Assembly (NCBI GenBank): GCA_008363215.1
Contig: RHKP01000002.1
Coordinates: 62,001 to 126,000 of the forward strand
Length of the DNA: 64,000 bases
Direction: 5' to 3'
Source: Cyanobacteria bacterium CYA
Lineage (GTDB): Bacteria; Planctomycetota; Phycisphaerae; Phycisphaerales; UBA1924
The position numbers and the translations under genes were made by a program. A model generated the notes under the pieces. That model searched no databases, was not told the DNA's origin, and saw nothing but the letters and a program-made list of their open reading frames with translations. Each line of letters begins with the position of its first letter. The stretch's first letter is position 1. Below are positions 1 to 9,319 of this stretch, piece after piece.

Positions 1-114
1 CTTGGGCTACCGGGGTTCCGGTCGAATCCGACCCGGTGAGGGGCCAAAGGGCGGGCACTTGTCGGGCGTCCCCGGGCACCCGAAGCCCAACTTGAATCCA
101 CATGAATTCTCACG

Positions 115-143
115 CTGACACACGCGGGGTCTGGTGTTAGAAT
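115..143 (+). promoter_or_regulatory. Candidate sigma70-type promoter upstream of the HhH protein
   Basis: A CTGACA hexamer (115-120) and a TAGAAT hexamer (138-143) are separated by 17 bases. Transcription would start near 150, leaving almost no leader before the ATG at 154, so the mRNA would be nearly leaderless. This is pattern recognition only. Confidence 0.35.
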
Positions 144-153
144 CGTGGCTGGT

Positions 154-744
154 ATGCCGACGCGACCCCTCACACCATCGCCCCGGCTTGTTCCCATCAA
201 GTGGTGCTCAGGCGGTTTCATCGCCGGGGCCGCGTCGGTCGGGCTTGCGTGGGGCGTGCTGGGCGAGCGGATCGCGCAGCCGATCGACCCGCTTCGGCGT
301 GAGACGATTCCGGCTGACCGCCTGGCGCTTGAGGGGCTCCCGGCGATGGAAGTTGCAGCCGCCGGTTCGCAGGGTGCTCCGACATTCCAAGTGGGCGCGG
401 CTTCGTCGTTGGGCGCGTCGGACGCGGGCACGGGTGTGCGGGCGCCCGTGGTCGAGGATGCGTCGCGGCCGCCGACCGAGCCCGAAGCCGTCAATCCGCT
501 GCCATCGCCGGCGGATCCGGCGCCGCCCTCGACACCCGTGGCTCCGGTGCTGCGCATCAACGTGAACACGGCGACGCTGGCCGAACTGGATCTGCTTCCG
601 GGCATCGGACCGGCGCTGGCGCAACGGATCATCGACGAGCGGACGCACAGCGGGCGATTCGTGTCGTTGAGTGATCTTGGGCGCGTCCGGGGCATCGGGC
701 CCAAGACGGTGGAGAAACTGCAAGGTCTGGTGGTCTTCGAATGA
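154..744 (+). CDS. Membrane-anchored helix-hairpin-helix (ComEA-like) protein
   Basis: The C-terminal 65 residues carry the tandem helix-hairpin-helix fold of the ComEA family: NVNTA, then LPGIGPALAQRII, then a second hairpin with RGIGPKTVEKL. This fold binds double-stranded DNA non-specifically. The N-terminus has a single hydrophobic stretch (about residues 17-38), then a Pro/Ala-rich linker of about 90 residues, so the DNA-binding domain is probably displayed outside the cytoplasmic membrane. In transformable bacteria ComEA receives incoming DNA; no other competence gene is present here, so uptake is only an inference. A GTG at 145 is an alternative start; neither has a clear Shine-Dalgarno. 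The stop overlaps the mfd start by four bases (ATGA), implying coupled translation. Confidence 0.8.
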   Translation: MPTRPLTPSPRLVPIKWCSGGFIAGAASVGLAWGVLGERIAQPIDPLRRETIPADRLALEGLPAMEVAAAGSQGAPTFQVGAASSLGASDAGTGVRAPVVEDASRPPTEPEAVNPLPSPADPAPPSTPVAPVLRINVNTATLAELDLLPGIGPALAQRIIDERTHSGRFVSLSDLGRVRGIGPKTVEKLQGLVVFE

Positions 745-3700
745 ACCCCGGCGTGGAGGGACTCGATCCTTCGGATCCCGTGTCGTCTGTTGCCCGGCTT
801 GACGCTCTTGCGCGATTGAGCGATGGTCTTTCGCAGGGGCGGCGCTGCGTGGCGACCGGCGTGGCCGGAAGTTCCAGCGGGTTCGTGGCCGCGGCGTTGG
901 CGCTGCGCCTGTCTCGCCCGGTATTGCTGGTGGCCGCTCACCTTGACGACGCGGATGAGATCCTCGACGAACTCTCGCAGTCCGGAGACGGTCTGCGGGT
1001 ATTGCGTGTGCCGGCGCTCGAAGCGGCCGTGGGCGATGAGAGCGTTTCGCCGGAACTGCTGGCCGAACGACTGGTGGTGATCGAGCAGGCAAGGGCGCTC
1101 GATGCACGGCAGGCGGTGGTGGTCGTGGCGCCGATTCACGCGTTGATGCAGCAGACGCCTCCGGCGGCACGACTGGCCTCACTGGTTCGCGTGCTGCGGC
1201 GTGGTGACCGGATTGAGCCCGGGCAACTGGCCCGCTGGCTGGTCGCGGCCGGTTACCGGCGCGTCGAAGCCATCGAAGAGCCGGGCGAGTTTGCCGTGCG
1301 TGGCGGCATCGTCGACATCTTTGCGCCGGGCGGCGGAGCGGTGCCGGTGCGTCTGGACTTCTTCGGCGACGAGATCGAGCGGCTCAACGAGGTGGACCTG
1401 GACACGATGGGTTCGGATCGGGCGGTCGAGTCGGTGCAACTGGTGACGGCCGACCCCTCGCGTGTCATCGCGGATGAAGGCGTGAGTTTCATCGATCTGC
1501 TGCCCCGGGGCTTCGTTGCGGTGCTGGCCGAGACGCTCGAAATCGTTGAGCAGGCACGCGGGTACTTCGAGCGTGCGACGGATGGTCGCGGGCTGATGGG
1601 CCCGCCGGCCGTGCTGGCGGAGATCGAGAAGAAGGGCTGCGGTCTGGTCGAGATCAACCAGTTTTCGGGCGGTGCGTCGAGCGCGGACCTGCGCGTCGAA
1701 CTCCCGTTTGAGTCACTGCCGGAACTCTCGGAAGACATCGCAGAAGGCGTGGGCGAACTGGCTCAACTGAGCAACGACACGGACGTGATCGTGTGCTGCC
1801 AGAATCACGGCGAGCAGCAGCGGCTGGGGGAACTGCTGAGCGAGCATGCGCCGGAGGCCGGACGCATCGGCAGCAGCGTGCGCTACGTGCATCGCGGGTT
1901 CGTCATCGGGGGTGAGCGACGGGTGGCCTTCGTGCCGTACCACGAACTGCTGCATCGCTTCGACGCGCGGCGGCGCAGCACGCGCATGCGGCAGGGCAAG
2001 GCGATCGACACGTTCCTTGACTTCGGCGTCGGGGAGTACGTGGTGCACGCCGATCACGGCATCGCCAAGTTCATCGGGCTGGTGTTGCTGGCGCCGCGGC
2101 AACTGCCCGGGCTGCCGCCGCCGCCCAAGAGCGAGCGGGAAGAATACCTCACGCTGGAGTTTGCCGGCGGTTCTCGGCTTCAGGTTCCGTGCACGCAGAT
2201 CGACCAGGTGCAGAAGTACGTGGGCGGGTTTGCCGGCAAGCCCCCGTTGTCGACCGTCGGCGGAGTGAAGTGGAAGCACCAGAAGCAGCGTGTGACTGAG
2301 TCGGTGCGTGATCTTGCGGCCGAGTTGTTGCGGGTGCGCGCGGCCCGCGAGCACATGCCCGGCATCCGCTACGCCGGCGACACCAACTGGCAGCGAGAGT
2401 TCGAGGCCGAGTTCCCGTACCAGGAGACCGAAGACCAGTTGGCGGCGCTGGCGGAGATCAAGCGTGACATGCAGTCCGAGCGCCCGATGGACCGTCTGCT
2501 GTGCGGCGACGTGGGCTTCGGCAAGACCGAACTGGCGATCCGCGCCGCGTTCAAGGCCTGCGAGTTCGGCAAGCAGGTTGCCGTGCTCGTGCCGACCACC
2601 GTGCTGGCCGAGCAGCACGAACGCACCTTCGGCAGCCGGTTTCGCGATTACCCGTTCCGCGTCGAGTCGCTCAGCCGTTTCAAGACGCAGAAGGAGATGA
2701 ACGACACCCTGCGCGACCTGCGCAAGGGGCAGGTTGACGTCATCATCGGTACGCACCGACTGCTCTCCAAGGACGTCAGGTTCGCTGACCTGGGGCTGGT
2801 CGTCATCGACGAAGAGCAGCGATTCGGCGTCGAGCACAAGGAACGCCTGCTGCAACTTCGCATGGTGGTCGACGTGCTGACGCTGTCGGCCACGCCCATT
2901 CCCCGAACGCTGCACATGGCGATGCTCGGGCTGCGCGACATTTCGAGCCTGACCACGCCGCCGCTGGATCGGCGTGCGATTGTCACCGAGGTCATTCCCT
3001 ACAACGAGCAGCGGATCGCGCGCGCCATCGCCCGCGAACTGGCGCGCGAAGGACAGGTGTATTTTGTCCACAACCGCGTGCACAACATTCAAAGCGTGGC
3101 CGACGAGGTGCAGAAACTGGCTCCGTCGGCCCGGATCGTGGTGGGGCACGGGCAGATGCCTTCGCGTGAACTCGAAGAGGTGATGCTCACGTTCATGCGC
3201 CGGCAGGCCGATATCCTCGTTTCAACGACGATCATCGAGTCGGGCATTGACAACCCGACGGCCAACACCATGATCATCAATGATGCCGACCGGTTCGGGC
3301 TGGCCGATCTGCACCAGTTGCGTGGACGCGTCGGTCGCTACAAGCATCGGGCGTACTGCTACATGCTGCTGCCCAACGACCGCAACGTGACCGAGGTGGC
3401 GCAGCGGCGGCTCAAGGCGATCGAGGAATACTCGATGCTTGGCGCGGGTTTCAAGATCGCCATGCGCGACCTGGAGATCCGCGGGGCGGGCAACCTGCTC
3501 GGGGCTGAGCAGTCCGGGCACATCGCGGCCGTCGGATACGAGATGTACTGCCGACTGCTCGATCGCAGCGTGCAGGAACTCAAGTACGGCAAGGCCGAGG
3601 AGCCGACCAGCGCCACTTCGATGGAACTGGGCATCTCGGGCCTCATCCCGCGGGCGTATATTCCGTCGGATGTGCGGCGTCTGGAGGCATACCGGCGCAT

Positions 3701-4133
3701 CGCAGTTGCGCCGACGCTGGAGGCACTGGCCGGCGTTGAGTCGGATCTGCGCGACGCCTACGGGCAGCCGCCGCCCTCGACGATGCGCCTGATCGAACTG
3801 GCCCAGGTGCGCATCGGTGCGGCGGCCCTGGGTGTCCGAACCGTCACTCGGCGAGGCCCGGACATCGTCTTCCTGACCTCTGACCCGGCACCGGTTGCCG
3901 AGACGCTGCGGCGCGGGCCTGGACAGGTTCGGGTGATCGACGCCGCTCTGGCTCAGACCAATGCCCGAGACTCAAGCGGAACTCCGCTGGCAGAGGTGTA
4001 CCTGCGTCTGGACCCGCGAGCACTGGAACAGGGGAGTCTTTTGGCGGTATTGCGCGCGCGACTTGCGCCCAACTCTGTCCAAGATTGGTCCGCACCGCGT
4101 CCTCCTACCGATTCCAAGAAAGCGCTGGCCTAG
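741..4133 (+). CDS. mfd: Transcription-repair coupling factor Mfd
   Basis: This is full length (1130 residues) for Mfd, the ATP-dependent translocase that removes stalled RNA polymerase at lesions and recruits UvrA. Visible parts in order: a UvrB-like N-terminal region (about 1-380), the RNA-polymerase interacting CarD-like domain starting near residue 430 (VGEYVVHADHGIAKF), a superfamily 2 helicase core with Walker A GDVGFGKT near 589 and a DEEQ box at 690-693, the SATPIPRTL motif III, the TRG segment with GRVGR and the C-terminal TRCF domain. The start overlaps the stop of the upstream HhH gene (ATGA), so the two are probably one transcript. Confidence 0.98.
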   Translation: MNPGVEGLDPSDPVSSVARLDALARLSDGLSQGRRCVATGVAGSSSGFVAAALALRLSRPVLLVAAHLDDADEILDELSQSGDGLRVLRVPALEAAVGDESVSPELLAERLVVIEQARALDARQAVVVVAPIHALMQQTPPAARLASLVRVLRRGDRIEPGQLARWLVAAGYRRVEAIEEPGEFAVRGGIVDIFAPGGGAVPVRLDFFGDEIERLNEVDLDTMGSDRAVESVQLVTADPSRVIADEGVSFIDLLPRGFVAVLAETLEIVEQARGYFERATDGRGLMGPPAVLAEIEKKGCGLVEINQFSGGASSADLRVELPFESLPELSEDIAEGVGELAQLSNDTDVIVCCQNHGEQQRLGELLSEHAPEAGRIGSSVRYVHRGFVIGGERRVAFVPYHELLHRFDARRRSTRMRQGKAIDTFLDFGVGEYVVHADHGIAKFIGLVLLAPRQLPGLPPPPKSEREEYLTLEFAGGSRLQVPCTQIDQVQKYVGGFAGKPPLSTVGGVKWKHQKQRVTESVRDLAAELLRVRAAREHMPGIRYAGDTNWQREFEAEFPYQETEDQLAALAEIKRDMQSERPMDRLLCGDVGFGKTELAIRAAFKACEFGKQVAVLVPTTVLAEQHERTFGSRFRDYPFRVESLSRFKTQKEMNDTLRDLRKGQVDVIIGTHRLLSKDVRFADLGLVVIDEEQRFGVEHKERLLQLRMVVDVLTLSATPIPRTLHMAMLGLRDISSLTTPPLDRRAIVTEVIPYNEQRIARAIARELAREGQVYFVHNRVHNIQSVADEVQKLAPSARIVVGHGQMPSRELEEVMLTFMRRQADILVSTTIIESGIDNPTANTMIINDADRFGLADLHQLRGRVGRYKHRAYCYMLLPNDRNVTEVAQRRLKAIEEYSMLGAGFKIAMRDLEIRGAGNLLGAEQSGHIAAVGYEMYCRLLDRSVQELKYGKAEEPTSATSMELGISGLIPRAYIPSDVRRLEAYRRIAVAPTLEALAGVESDLRDAYGQPPPSTMRLIELAQVRIGAAALGVRTVTRRGPDIVFLTSDPAPVAETLRRGPGQVRVIDAALAQTNARDSSGTPLAEVYLRLDPRALEQGSLLAVLRARLAPNSVQDWSAPRPPTDSKKALA

Positions 4134-4192
4134 AATCCCCTTCAGCCCTTGTTTCCCGTGAATAGGGGAACTCATGGAGTTGTTCTGCACCA

Positions 4193-4927
4193 ATGATCGG
4201 TCCCCTCGGCGAATCTGAGAGTTTCACCCCCGAACCCGGTACCACTCTGGAGCACGAGTTGGTGCGTCTGCGCCGTCGGCTTATCACCGAGGCGTCATAC
4301 GCGATTCACATGCTCGAGTCGTCGCTGGTGGCGCTGTGGGAAGCAGACGCCGACCGGGCGGCCGACGTTCGCGCTCGGGAAGATCGGGTGGACGAGGAAG
4401 AGGTGGCAATCGAGCAGGAGTGCCTGCGGCTGATGACGTTGCAGCAGCCGTTCGCGCATGACTTTCGTCTGCTGACCTTCTGCCTGAAGGTGAACCTGGA
4501 CGTGGAACGGGTGGCCGACCACGCCTCTTCGATCGCGAAGATTGCCCGCTCGCTGGATCGTTCAGTGCAGACTCCGTGGCCGACGGCGTTACGGGATATG
4601 GGCGACCGGGTTCCGGCGATGTGCCACGACCTGCTGCGTGCGGTGCTGCGTGAGGACGCCGAACAGGCTCGCGAGGTTATCGGGGCTGACAAGGTGATCG
4701 ACCAGTTGGACAAGCGTCTGTTCGACGAGGTGAAGGCTTGGATCGCGCGGGAACCGGAGGCGATCGACCGGGGGTTGCTTGCTTATCGGGTCGGGCGTGA
4801 ACTCGAGCGTGTGGGCGATTTGATGGCCAACATCGCCGAGGACGTGGTGTATCTGGTGACGGGTACGATCGTGCGCCACGCCAAGAAGCGGCCTGGGAGC
4901 GTCCCCCGGTCGGCCGAGAGCGTCTGA
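4193..4927 (+). CDS. phoU: PhoU-like phosphate signalling protein
   Basis: The 244-residue all-helical protein has the two PhoU repeats: an N-terminal three-helix bundle with EEVAIEQECLRLM and HDFRLLTFCLKVNLDVERVADH, and a second bundle ending in RELERVGDLMANIAEDV. The E/D-rich ERxxDH and ERVGDL motifs bind metal clusters in this family. PhoU damps phosphate uptake and the PhoR/PhoB regulon. No pst or phoR/phoB gene lies nearby, so it is an unlinked copy. It starts 59 bases after mfd; a TAGAAT box at 4131-4136, overlapping the mfd stop, could be the -10 of its own promoter. Confidence 0.93.
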   Translation: MIGPLGESESFTPEPGTTLEHELVRLRRRLITEASYAIHMLESSLVALWEADADRAADVRAREDRVDEEEVAIEQECLRLMTLQQPFAHDFRLLTFCLKVNLDVERVADHASSIAKIARSLDRSVQTPWPTALRDMGDRVPAMCHDLLRAVLREDAEQAREVIGADKVIDQLDKRLFDEVKAWIAREPEAIDRGLLAYRVGRELERVGDLMANIAEDVVYLVTGTIVRHAKKRPGSVPRSAESV

Positions 4928-5009
4928 GCGGCTCACTTTCCTTGCCAATGAAGCCGGTGGGCGTCAACCCCACTTTCCGCCGAGCCGATGAACGGGGCGG
5001 AGGTCACCC

Positions 5010-5363
5010 ATGGGCGGCGATCGCGAGCCAAGGCGAGAAGACCGGATATTCAGTTCCTTCGCCGATGACCCCGAGATGCGCGAGTTGATCGGGTACTTCG
5101 TCGAAGACCTGCCGCAACGCACCCGATCGCTTGAGGAAGCCTGGGAGGCAGCCGATCTTGGCTCCCTCCGGCGCATTGCTCACCAACTCAAGGGAGCGGC
5201 CGGGGGCTACGGGTTTGACAGCATTGGGCAGGCCGCCGGTGAACTTGAAGCCTGCGCTCGCGACGCCCCGGCCGGAGAGGATCGTGTGCGTTCCATCGAG
5301 TGTCAGGTCCGCAGACTGATCGATCTGTGTTCAAGAGCGGCGGCGGATATGAGAGCCGACTAA
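5010..5363 (+). CDS. Stand-alone histidine phosphotransfer (Hpt) protein
   Basis: The 117-residue helical protein matches the Hpt domain along its whole length. The phosphorylatable histidine is H58 in AHQLKGAAGGYGF, preceded by the usual acidic helix (ELIGYFVEDLPQR). It has no kinase or receiver domain, so it should shuttle phosphate between a hybrid kinase elsewhere and a receiver. The obvious partner is the REC-GGDEF protein that starts 27 bases downstream on the same strand. Confidence 0.9.
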   Translation: MGGDREPRREDRIFSSFADDPEMRELIGYFVEDLPQRTRSLEEAWEAADLGSLRRIAHQLKGAAGGYGFDSIGQAAGELEACARDAPAGEDRVRSIECQVRRLIDLCSRAAADMRAD

Positions 5364-5390
5364 CACACGCAGGCACACTTCGCACGCCGG

Positions 5391-6347
5391 ATGAACACAC
5401 TTCCAGCCCAACTCAACGATTCGAAACCGCTCGTCCTGCTGGTCGACGACTGCGTGGTGCTTCATCGCCTGCTGACATTGAGACTCAGCGCCGAGTCACT
5501 GGAGGTGATCGTGGCCGACTCGGGCGAGAAGGGGCTGGCGCTGGCCAAGGAGTATCACCCGGCGCTGATCCTTCTCGACCTTGAAATGCCGGGCATGGAC
5601 GGCTTTGAAGTGCTTCGTGTGATCAAGGAAGACGCCGACCTGCGCGACGTGCCGGTCATCGTGGTCAGCGGGCTTGGCGGGGCTGAGGACAAGGTGACGG
5701 CCTTTGACCTCGGGGCGCATGACTTTGTGACCAAGCCGTTCAACCTGGCCGAACTGCGGGCGCGGGTGCGAGCGGCGCTTCGCATGTATTCGCTGCTGCA
5801 GATGCTCTCTCAGCGGGCGCAACTCGACGGGTTGACGGGGCTTTGGAACCGGGCCTATTTCGACTCTCAATGGGAGGCCGAGGTGGCGCGCTCCGCGCGG
5901 CACGGGTATCCGCTCTCGCTGGGGATGATCGACATCGATCACTTCAAGTCCATCAATGACACGTACGGGCACCCGGCCGGCGACGCGGTGATCCAGGTGC
6001 TGGCCAAACTGCTTGCAGCCGAGATTCGACAGTCAGACGTGGCGTGCCGGTATGGAGGCGAGGAGTTTGCCGTCATCATGCCTTCGACGCCTCCCGACGA
6101 GGCGGGCAAGATGTGTGATCGCATCCGCGGCCACCTCGAATCGCTCCGCTGGGCGCGGCATCCGGAACGATCGGTGACGATTTCGATCGGCGTGGCGGGC
6201 GTCGGAAACGGGGCGGCGGTGCCCGCCAAGTCGTGGCTCGAGGCGGCTGACCAGAGGCTCTACGTCGCCAAGCAGTCCGGGCGCAACCGGGTGGTCGTCG
6301 CCGACATCGGCGGGCCTTCGCTTCCGCGGCTGGCCAACGCAGGGTGA
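5391..6347 (+). CDS. Response regulator with GGDEF diguanylate cyclase (PleD-like)
   Basis: A receiver domain occupies about residues 13-130, with phosphoacceptor D63 (LLDLEMPGMDG) and the conserved TKPFN lysine. It is followed by a GGDEF domain (about 150-305) with the intact signature GGEEF at 222-226, so it should make c-di-GMP from two GTP when the receiver is phosphorylated. An RxxD inhibitory site (RQSD, 213-216) sits the canonical five residues before GGEEF, so product feedback is expected. The adjacent Hpt gene suggests a multistep phosphorelay. Two MshEN-containing ATPases in the window (21.3 and 24.4 kb) are possible c-di-GMP receptors, which is an inference. The gene ends three bases from the convergent PagL-like gene. 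Confidence 0.95.
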   Translation: MNTLPAQLNDSKPLVLLVDDCVVLHRLLTLRLSAESLEVIVADSGEKGLALAKEYHPALILLDLEMPGMDGFEVLRVIKEDADLRDVPVIVVSGLGGAEDKVTAFDLGAHDFVTKPFNLAELRARVRAALRMYSLLQMLSQRAQLDGLTGLWNRAYFDSQWEAEVARSARHGYPLSLGMIDIDHFKSINDTYGHPAGDAVIQVLAKLLAAEIRQSDVACRYGGEEFAVIMPSTPPDEAGKMCDRIRGHLESLRWARHPERSVTISIGVAGVGNGAAVPAKSWLEAADQRLYVAKQSGRNRVVVADIGGPSLPRLANAG

Positions 6348-6350
6348 TCA

Positions 6351-6959
6351 TCAGAACGGGAAACTGATTCCGGCGTAGACCATCACGCCGTCACGATCGG
6401 GGTTGTCGGAGTCTCCGGTGAGGCGGGCGTTGGAGATGTGGTGCCATCGGACGCCCAGTTCGGCGCGCTGTCCGCGGGCGCCGATTTTGTGCGTGATGCC
6501 CGCGCCGGCGCGGGGCGTGAAATTGGCGCTGGTGCCGCCGGGGGGGACGTCATCGGTGGAGAAGAGCACACCGATGCCCGCGTCTGCGAAGAATGTCCAG
6601 CGTTCCTTGTTGATCAGGTGCCAGCGGAGCACGAAGTTCGGGTTGATGCCCCACGCGCCGTCCGACTCCTGATCGAAGTACCACCCGCCCAGTTCCAGGC
6701 GCATCTCGATGTCGTCGACGAGGAAGCGGCTCCAGGCGACGTTGATGTTGAAGTCCGTCGAGTCATCGTCGTCCTCCACCTCGAACGCCACACCGGTGCC
6801 GATGGTCAGGCGGGTCTGCCCCTTGACCCCGAAGGGCTGTGCGACCGGCTCCTCGGTCTGGAGGGCCAGATCAGGCTGGGTGAGGGTGGGGGCGTCGAGT
6901 CCCCAGGCCGTCGAGGTTGCCAATACCATGAGCGTGATGCCCAAGAGATGCTTCTTCAT
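6351..6959 (-). CDS. PagL-like lipid A 3-O-deacylase (acyloxyacyl hydrolase family)
   Basis: After a Sec signal peptide (about residues 1-20) comes a roughly 180-residue beta-barrel protein ending in aromatic FPF, typical of outer-membrane proteins. HHISNARL at 173-180 matches the His-x-Ser active-site segment of PagL; an acidic residue 12 positions after the serine (D188) could replace the family's Glu. PagL removes a 3-O acyl chain from lipid A in the outer leaflet. The start at 6959 (MKKHLLG) is preferred to an upstream ATG at 6995 because it directly begins the signal peptide. The family match rests on the motif and architecture, not on an alignment. Confidence 0.7.
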   Translation of the reverse strand: MKKHLLGITLMVLATSTAWGLDAPTLTQPDLALQTEEPVAQPFGVKGQTRLTIGTGVAFEVEDDDDSTDFNINVAWSRFLVDDIEMRLELGGWYFDQESDGAWGINPNFVLRWHLINKERWTFFADAGIGVLFSTDDVPPGGTSANFTPRAGAGITHKIGARGQRAELGVRWHHISNARLTGDSDNPDRDGVMVYAGISFPF

Positions 6960-6991
6960 AGGCACAGCGTATCCGGTTGGGCCGCCGGCCG

Positions 6992-8674
6992 TCATTCGGA
7001 CGGCAGCAGGAGACTGCGCCCGGTCATGCTCTGGGGCTGGGGGAGCCCGATCATCTCCAGGGCGGTGGGGAGGATGTCGGCCAGGCGCCCGCGCTTGGCA
7101 CGGAGGCGCTCATCAAACCATCCCGCCGCGTCGGTGTCGCCCACCAGCCGGCGTCCACGAAACGGCTCGCCCACGACGATCAGCGGCACGTCGTATGTCG
7201 TGTGAGCGGTGTGCGGAGAGTTGGCTGCCGGATCCCACATCTGCTCGGCATTTCCGTGATCGGCCGTGACGATGAGACAGCCGCCCCGCGCGAGCGTCTT
7301 GTCGACGATCTGGCCGACACAGCGGTCCACGACCTCGCAGGCTTTCACGGCCGCGTCGAGGCTGCCGGTGTGCCCGACCATGTCACCGTTGGCGAAGTTG
7401 ACGACGATGACGTCTTCGCAGTCCTCAGAGTCGAGGCGCCGAAGGACGGCGTCGCACACGCCACCGGCGGACATCTCGGGCTGGAGGTCGTAAGTGGCGA
7501 CCTTGGGGCTCTGGATGATCTCGCGGTGTTCGCCCGAGAAAGGATCGTCGCGGTAGTCGTTGAAGAAGAACGTGACGTGCGGATATTTTTCCGTTTCAGC
7601 GCAGCGAAACTGCGAGAGTCCGAGCCTGCTGAAGTACTCGCCGGAGATGTCGGCCATCTTCGGGGGCTTCTCGAAGGCCACCTTCGCCAGCGTCGACAAG
7701 CGGTGCGAATAGGGGGCCATGATGACGAAGTTGAGATCGAGCCTGGGTCCGCGGTCAAAGCCGCGTTCGCCCGAGTCGGGGCTGGGTTTGACCTCTTCGG
7801 CGCCGTAGAACTCGGGCAGCAGGAAGGCGCTGCACAACTCGCGCGGTCGATCGCCACGGTAGTTGTAGAAGATCACGGTGTCGCCGGAGCGGATGCGGCT
7901 GGCATCGGCGTCGCCGACGGTGCGCGGGGAGATGAACTCGTCACCGGCCAGGGTGGCGCCTCCCTCGGGATAGTCGTAATACGCCTTGACGGCTGCTCCG
8001 GCGGAATCGAAGTTGGGCGGCGTCTGGCCTCGCCCGGTTAGGCAGTCGTAGGCGCGGCGCACGCGCTCCCACCGATTGTCGCGGTCCATCGCCCAGTAGC
8101 GCCCGATGATCGAGCCCACGTGAAAGGCGTCACCGTCGAGTTGGAGGCACTTGGCTTCCACCCGTTCGGCGTAGTTCTTCCCGGTGTAGGGCCCCGAGTC
8201 GCGTCCGTCCGTGAAGAGATGCACGTAGACGCGCGGGGCGGCCTGCTCGCGGCACAGCGAAAGCAGGGCGTAGAGGTGATCGAGCAATCCGTGCACGCCG
8301 GCGTCTGAACAGATGCCCAGAAGGTGCACGGGCTTGCCGGCGCGGGCGGCCGAGGCGACGGCGTCGCGGAGCACCATGTTGGAACCCAGCCCGGCGCGGG
8401 CGGCTTTGGTGATTCGCACCGCGTCCTGGTCGACGATGCGCCCGGCGCCGATGTTCTGGTGCCCGACTTCGGAGTTGCCCATCGTGCCGTCGGTCAGCCC
8501 GACGTCCTCCCCGCTGGTCTTGATCAGCGTGGCGGGCCATTCGCGCATCAGGCGGTCGGCCACGGGCGTGTCGGCCAGGGCGATGGCGTTGAAAGCGGCG
8601 TGTTCAGGGTAGGGGTTGGTGCCCCAGCCGTCGCGGATGATGAGCACAAACGGGGTGTTCTTGGCTTTGGACAT
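6992..8674 (-). CDS. gpmI: 2,3-bisphosphoglycerate-independent phosphoglycerate mutase
   Basis: The 560-residue protein interconverts 3- and 2-phosphoglycerate in glycolysis. It shows the alkaline-phosphatase-fold metal motif DGWG near residue 15, catalytic Ser68 in GNSEVGHQN, the GRYWAMDRD segment and the C-terminal metal site TADHGNAEQM. It is slightly longer than typical GpmI (about 510), mostly through loop extensions. The start at 8674 (MSKAKNTPF) is chosen over an upstream ATG at 8719 because homology begins a few residues later. It is transcribed away from the peroxiredoxin gene immediately upstream on the same strand. Confidence 0.97.
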   Translation of the reverse strand: MSKAKNTPFVLIIRDGWGTNPYPEHAAFNAIALADTPVADRLMREWPATLIKTSGEDVGLTDGTMGNSEVGHQNIGAGRIVDQDAVRITKAARAGLGSNMVLRDAVASAARAGKPVHLLGICSDAGVHGLLDHLYALLSLCREQAAPRVYVHLFTDGRDSGPYTGKNYAERVEAKCLQLDGDAFHVGSIIGRYWAMDRDNRWERVRRAYDCLTGRGQTPPNFDSAGAAVKAYYDYPEGGATLAGDEFISPRTVGDADASRIRSGDTVIFYNYRGDRPRELCSAFLLPEFYGAEEVKPSPDSGERGFDRGPRLDLNFVIMAPYSHRLSTLAKVAFEKPPKMADISGEYFSRLGLSQFRCAETEKYPHVTFFFNDYRDDPFSGEHREIIQSPKVATYDLQPEMSAGGVCDAVLRRLDSEDCEDVIVVNFANGDMVGHTGSLDAAVKACEVVDRCVGQIVDKTLARGGCLIVTADHGNAEQMWDPAANSPHTAHTTYDVPLIVVGEPFRGRRLVGDTDAAGWFDERLRAKRGRLADILPTALEMIGLPQPQSMTGRSLLLPSE

Positions 8675-8735
8675 ATGCACCTGACCTGAGAGGAGACTGG
8701 AGGAACCCCGGATGCACAACTCGGACGATGCGGGC

Positions 8736-9224
8736 TCAACTCAGGTGAGCAAGCACGTCGTTGAAGTCCATCGCATTGCCAGGCTCGCGGCGCTGCGACC
8801 ACTTGACCTTGCCGCGCCCGTCGGGGCTGTGCCCGATGATGACGGTGCCGCGTCCTCCGACGTTGAGTTCGGGCCAGTAGATGCCGTAGCCCTTGACCAC
8901 TTCGCGGTGCAGATCGCTGAGGAGCGTGTGCTGGAGGCCTTCTTTTTCGGCCCAGGCCTTGAGGGTGGCGAAGGAATCGCAGGAAATGGCGACGACGGAA
9001 GCGCCCTTTTTCTTCCAGGAGTCCATGTCCCTGGTGATGCAGGCCATTTCGGTGCCGCACACGCCGGTGAATGCAAGGGGGAAGAAGCACAAGGCCACAT
9101 CCCCTTTCTTTACGGCTTCGGCGAGGTTCCAGTCCTGCCGGTTCTGGTCAGGGAGCGTGAAGTCGGGCGCGATGGAGCCGGCGGGGAGAATCTGGTCTCG
9201 AGGGGTGAGGTGCTGATTTTTCAT
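8736..9224 (-). CDS. Peroxiredoxin (AhpC/TSA family)
   Basis: This 162-residue thioredoxin-fold peroxidase reduces hydroperoxides with a peroxidatic cysteine, C56 in PLAFTGVCGTEM. C62 and C82 are possible resolving cysteines, so the 1-Cys or 2-Cys mechanism cannot be decided by eye. APDFTLPDQ near the N-terminus is typical of the AhpE/BCP-like subgroups. The start at 9224 (MKNQHLTP) is supported by an AGAAAGG ribosome-binding site eight bases upstream; an in-frame ATG at 9284 would add an unrelated basic tail. Confidence 0.93.
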   Translation of the reverse strand: MKNQHLTPRDQILPAGSIAPDFTLPDQNRQDWNLAEAVKKGDVALCFFPLAFTGVCGTEMACITRDMDSWKKKGASVVAISCDSFATLKAWAEKEGLQHTLLSDLHREVVKGYGIYWPELNVGGRGTVIIGHSPDGRGKVKWSQRREPGNAMDFNDVLAHLS

Positions 9225-9319
9225 GGAATCGGCCTTTCTGGCTCGGGTTTGCATGCGGGAAGTTTCGGCGTATTCTACACCCATCAGCGCGTGCCCCCAG
9301 AAGGACCGAGCCGACCAGT

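Noticed and set aside
9271-9277. TAGAAT box on the minus strand before the peroxiredoxin gene
   Set aside because: There is no recognisable -35 element at an acceptable distance, so it was not listed as a promoter.
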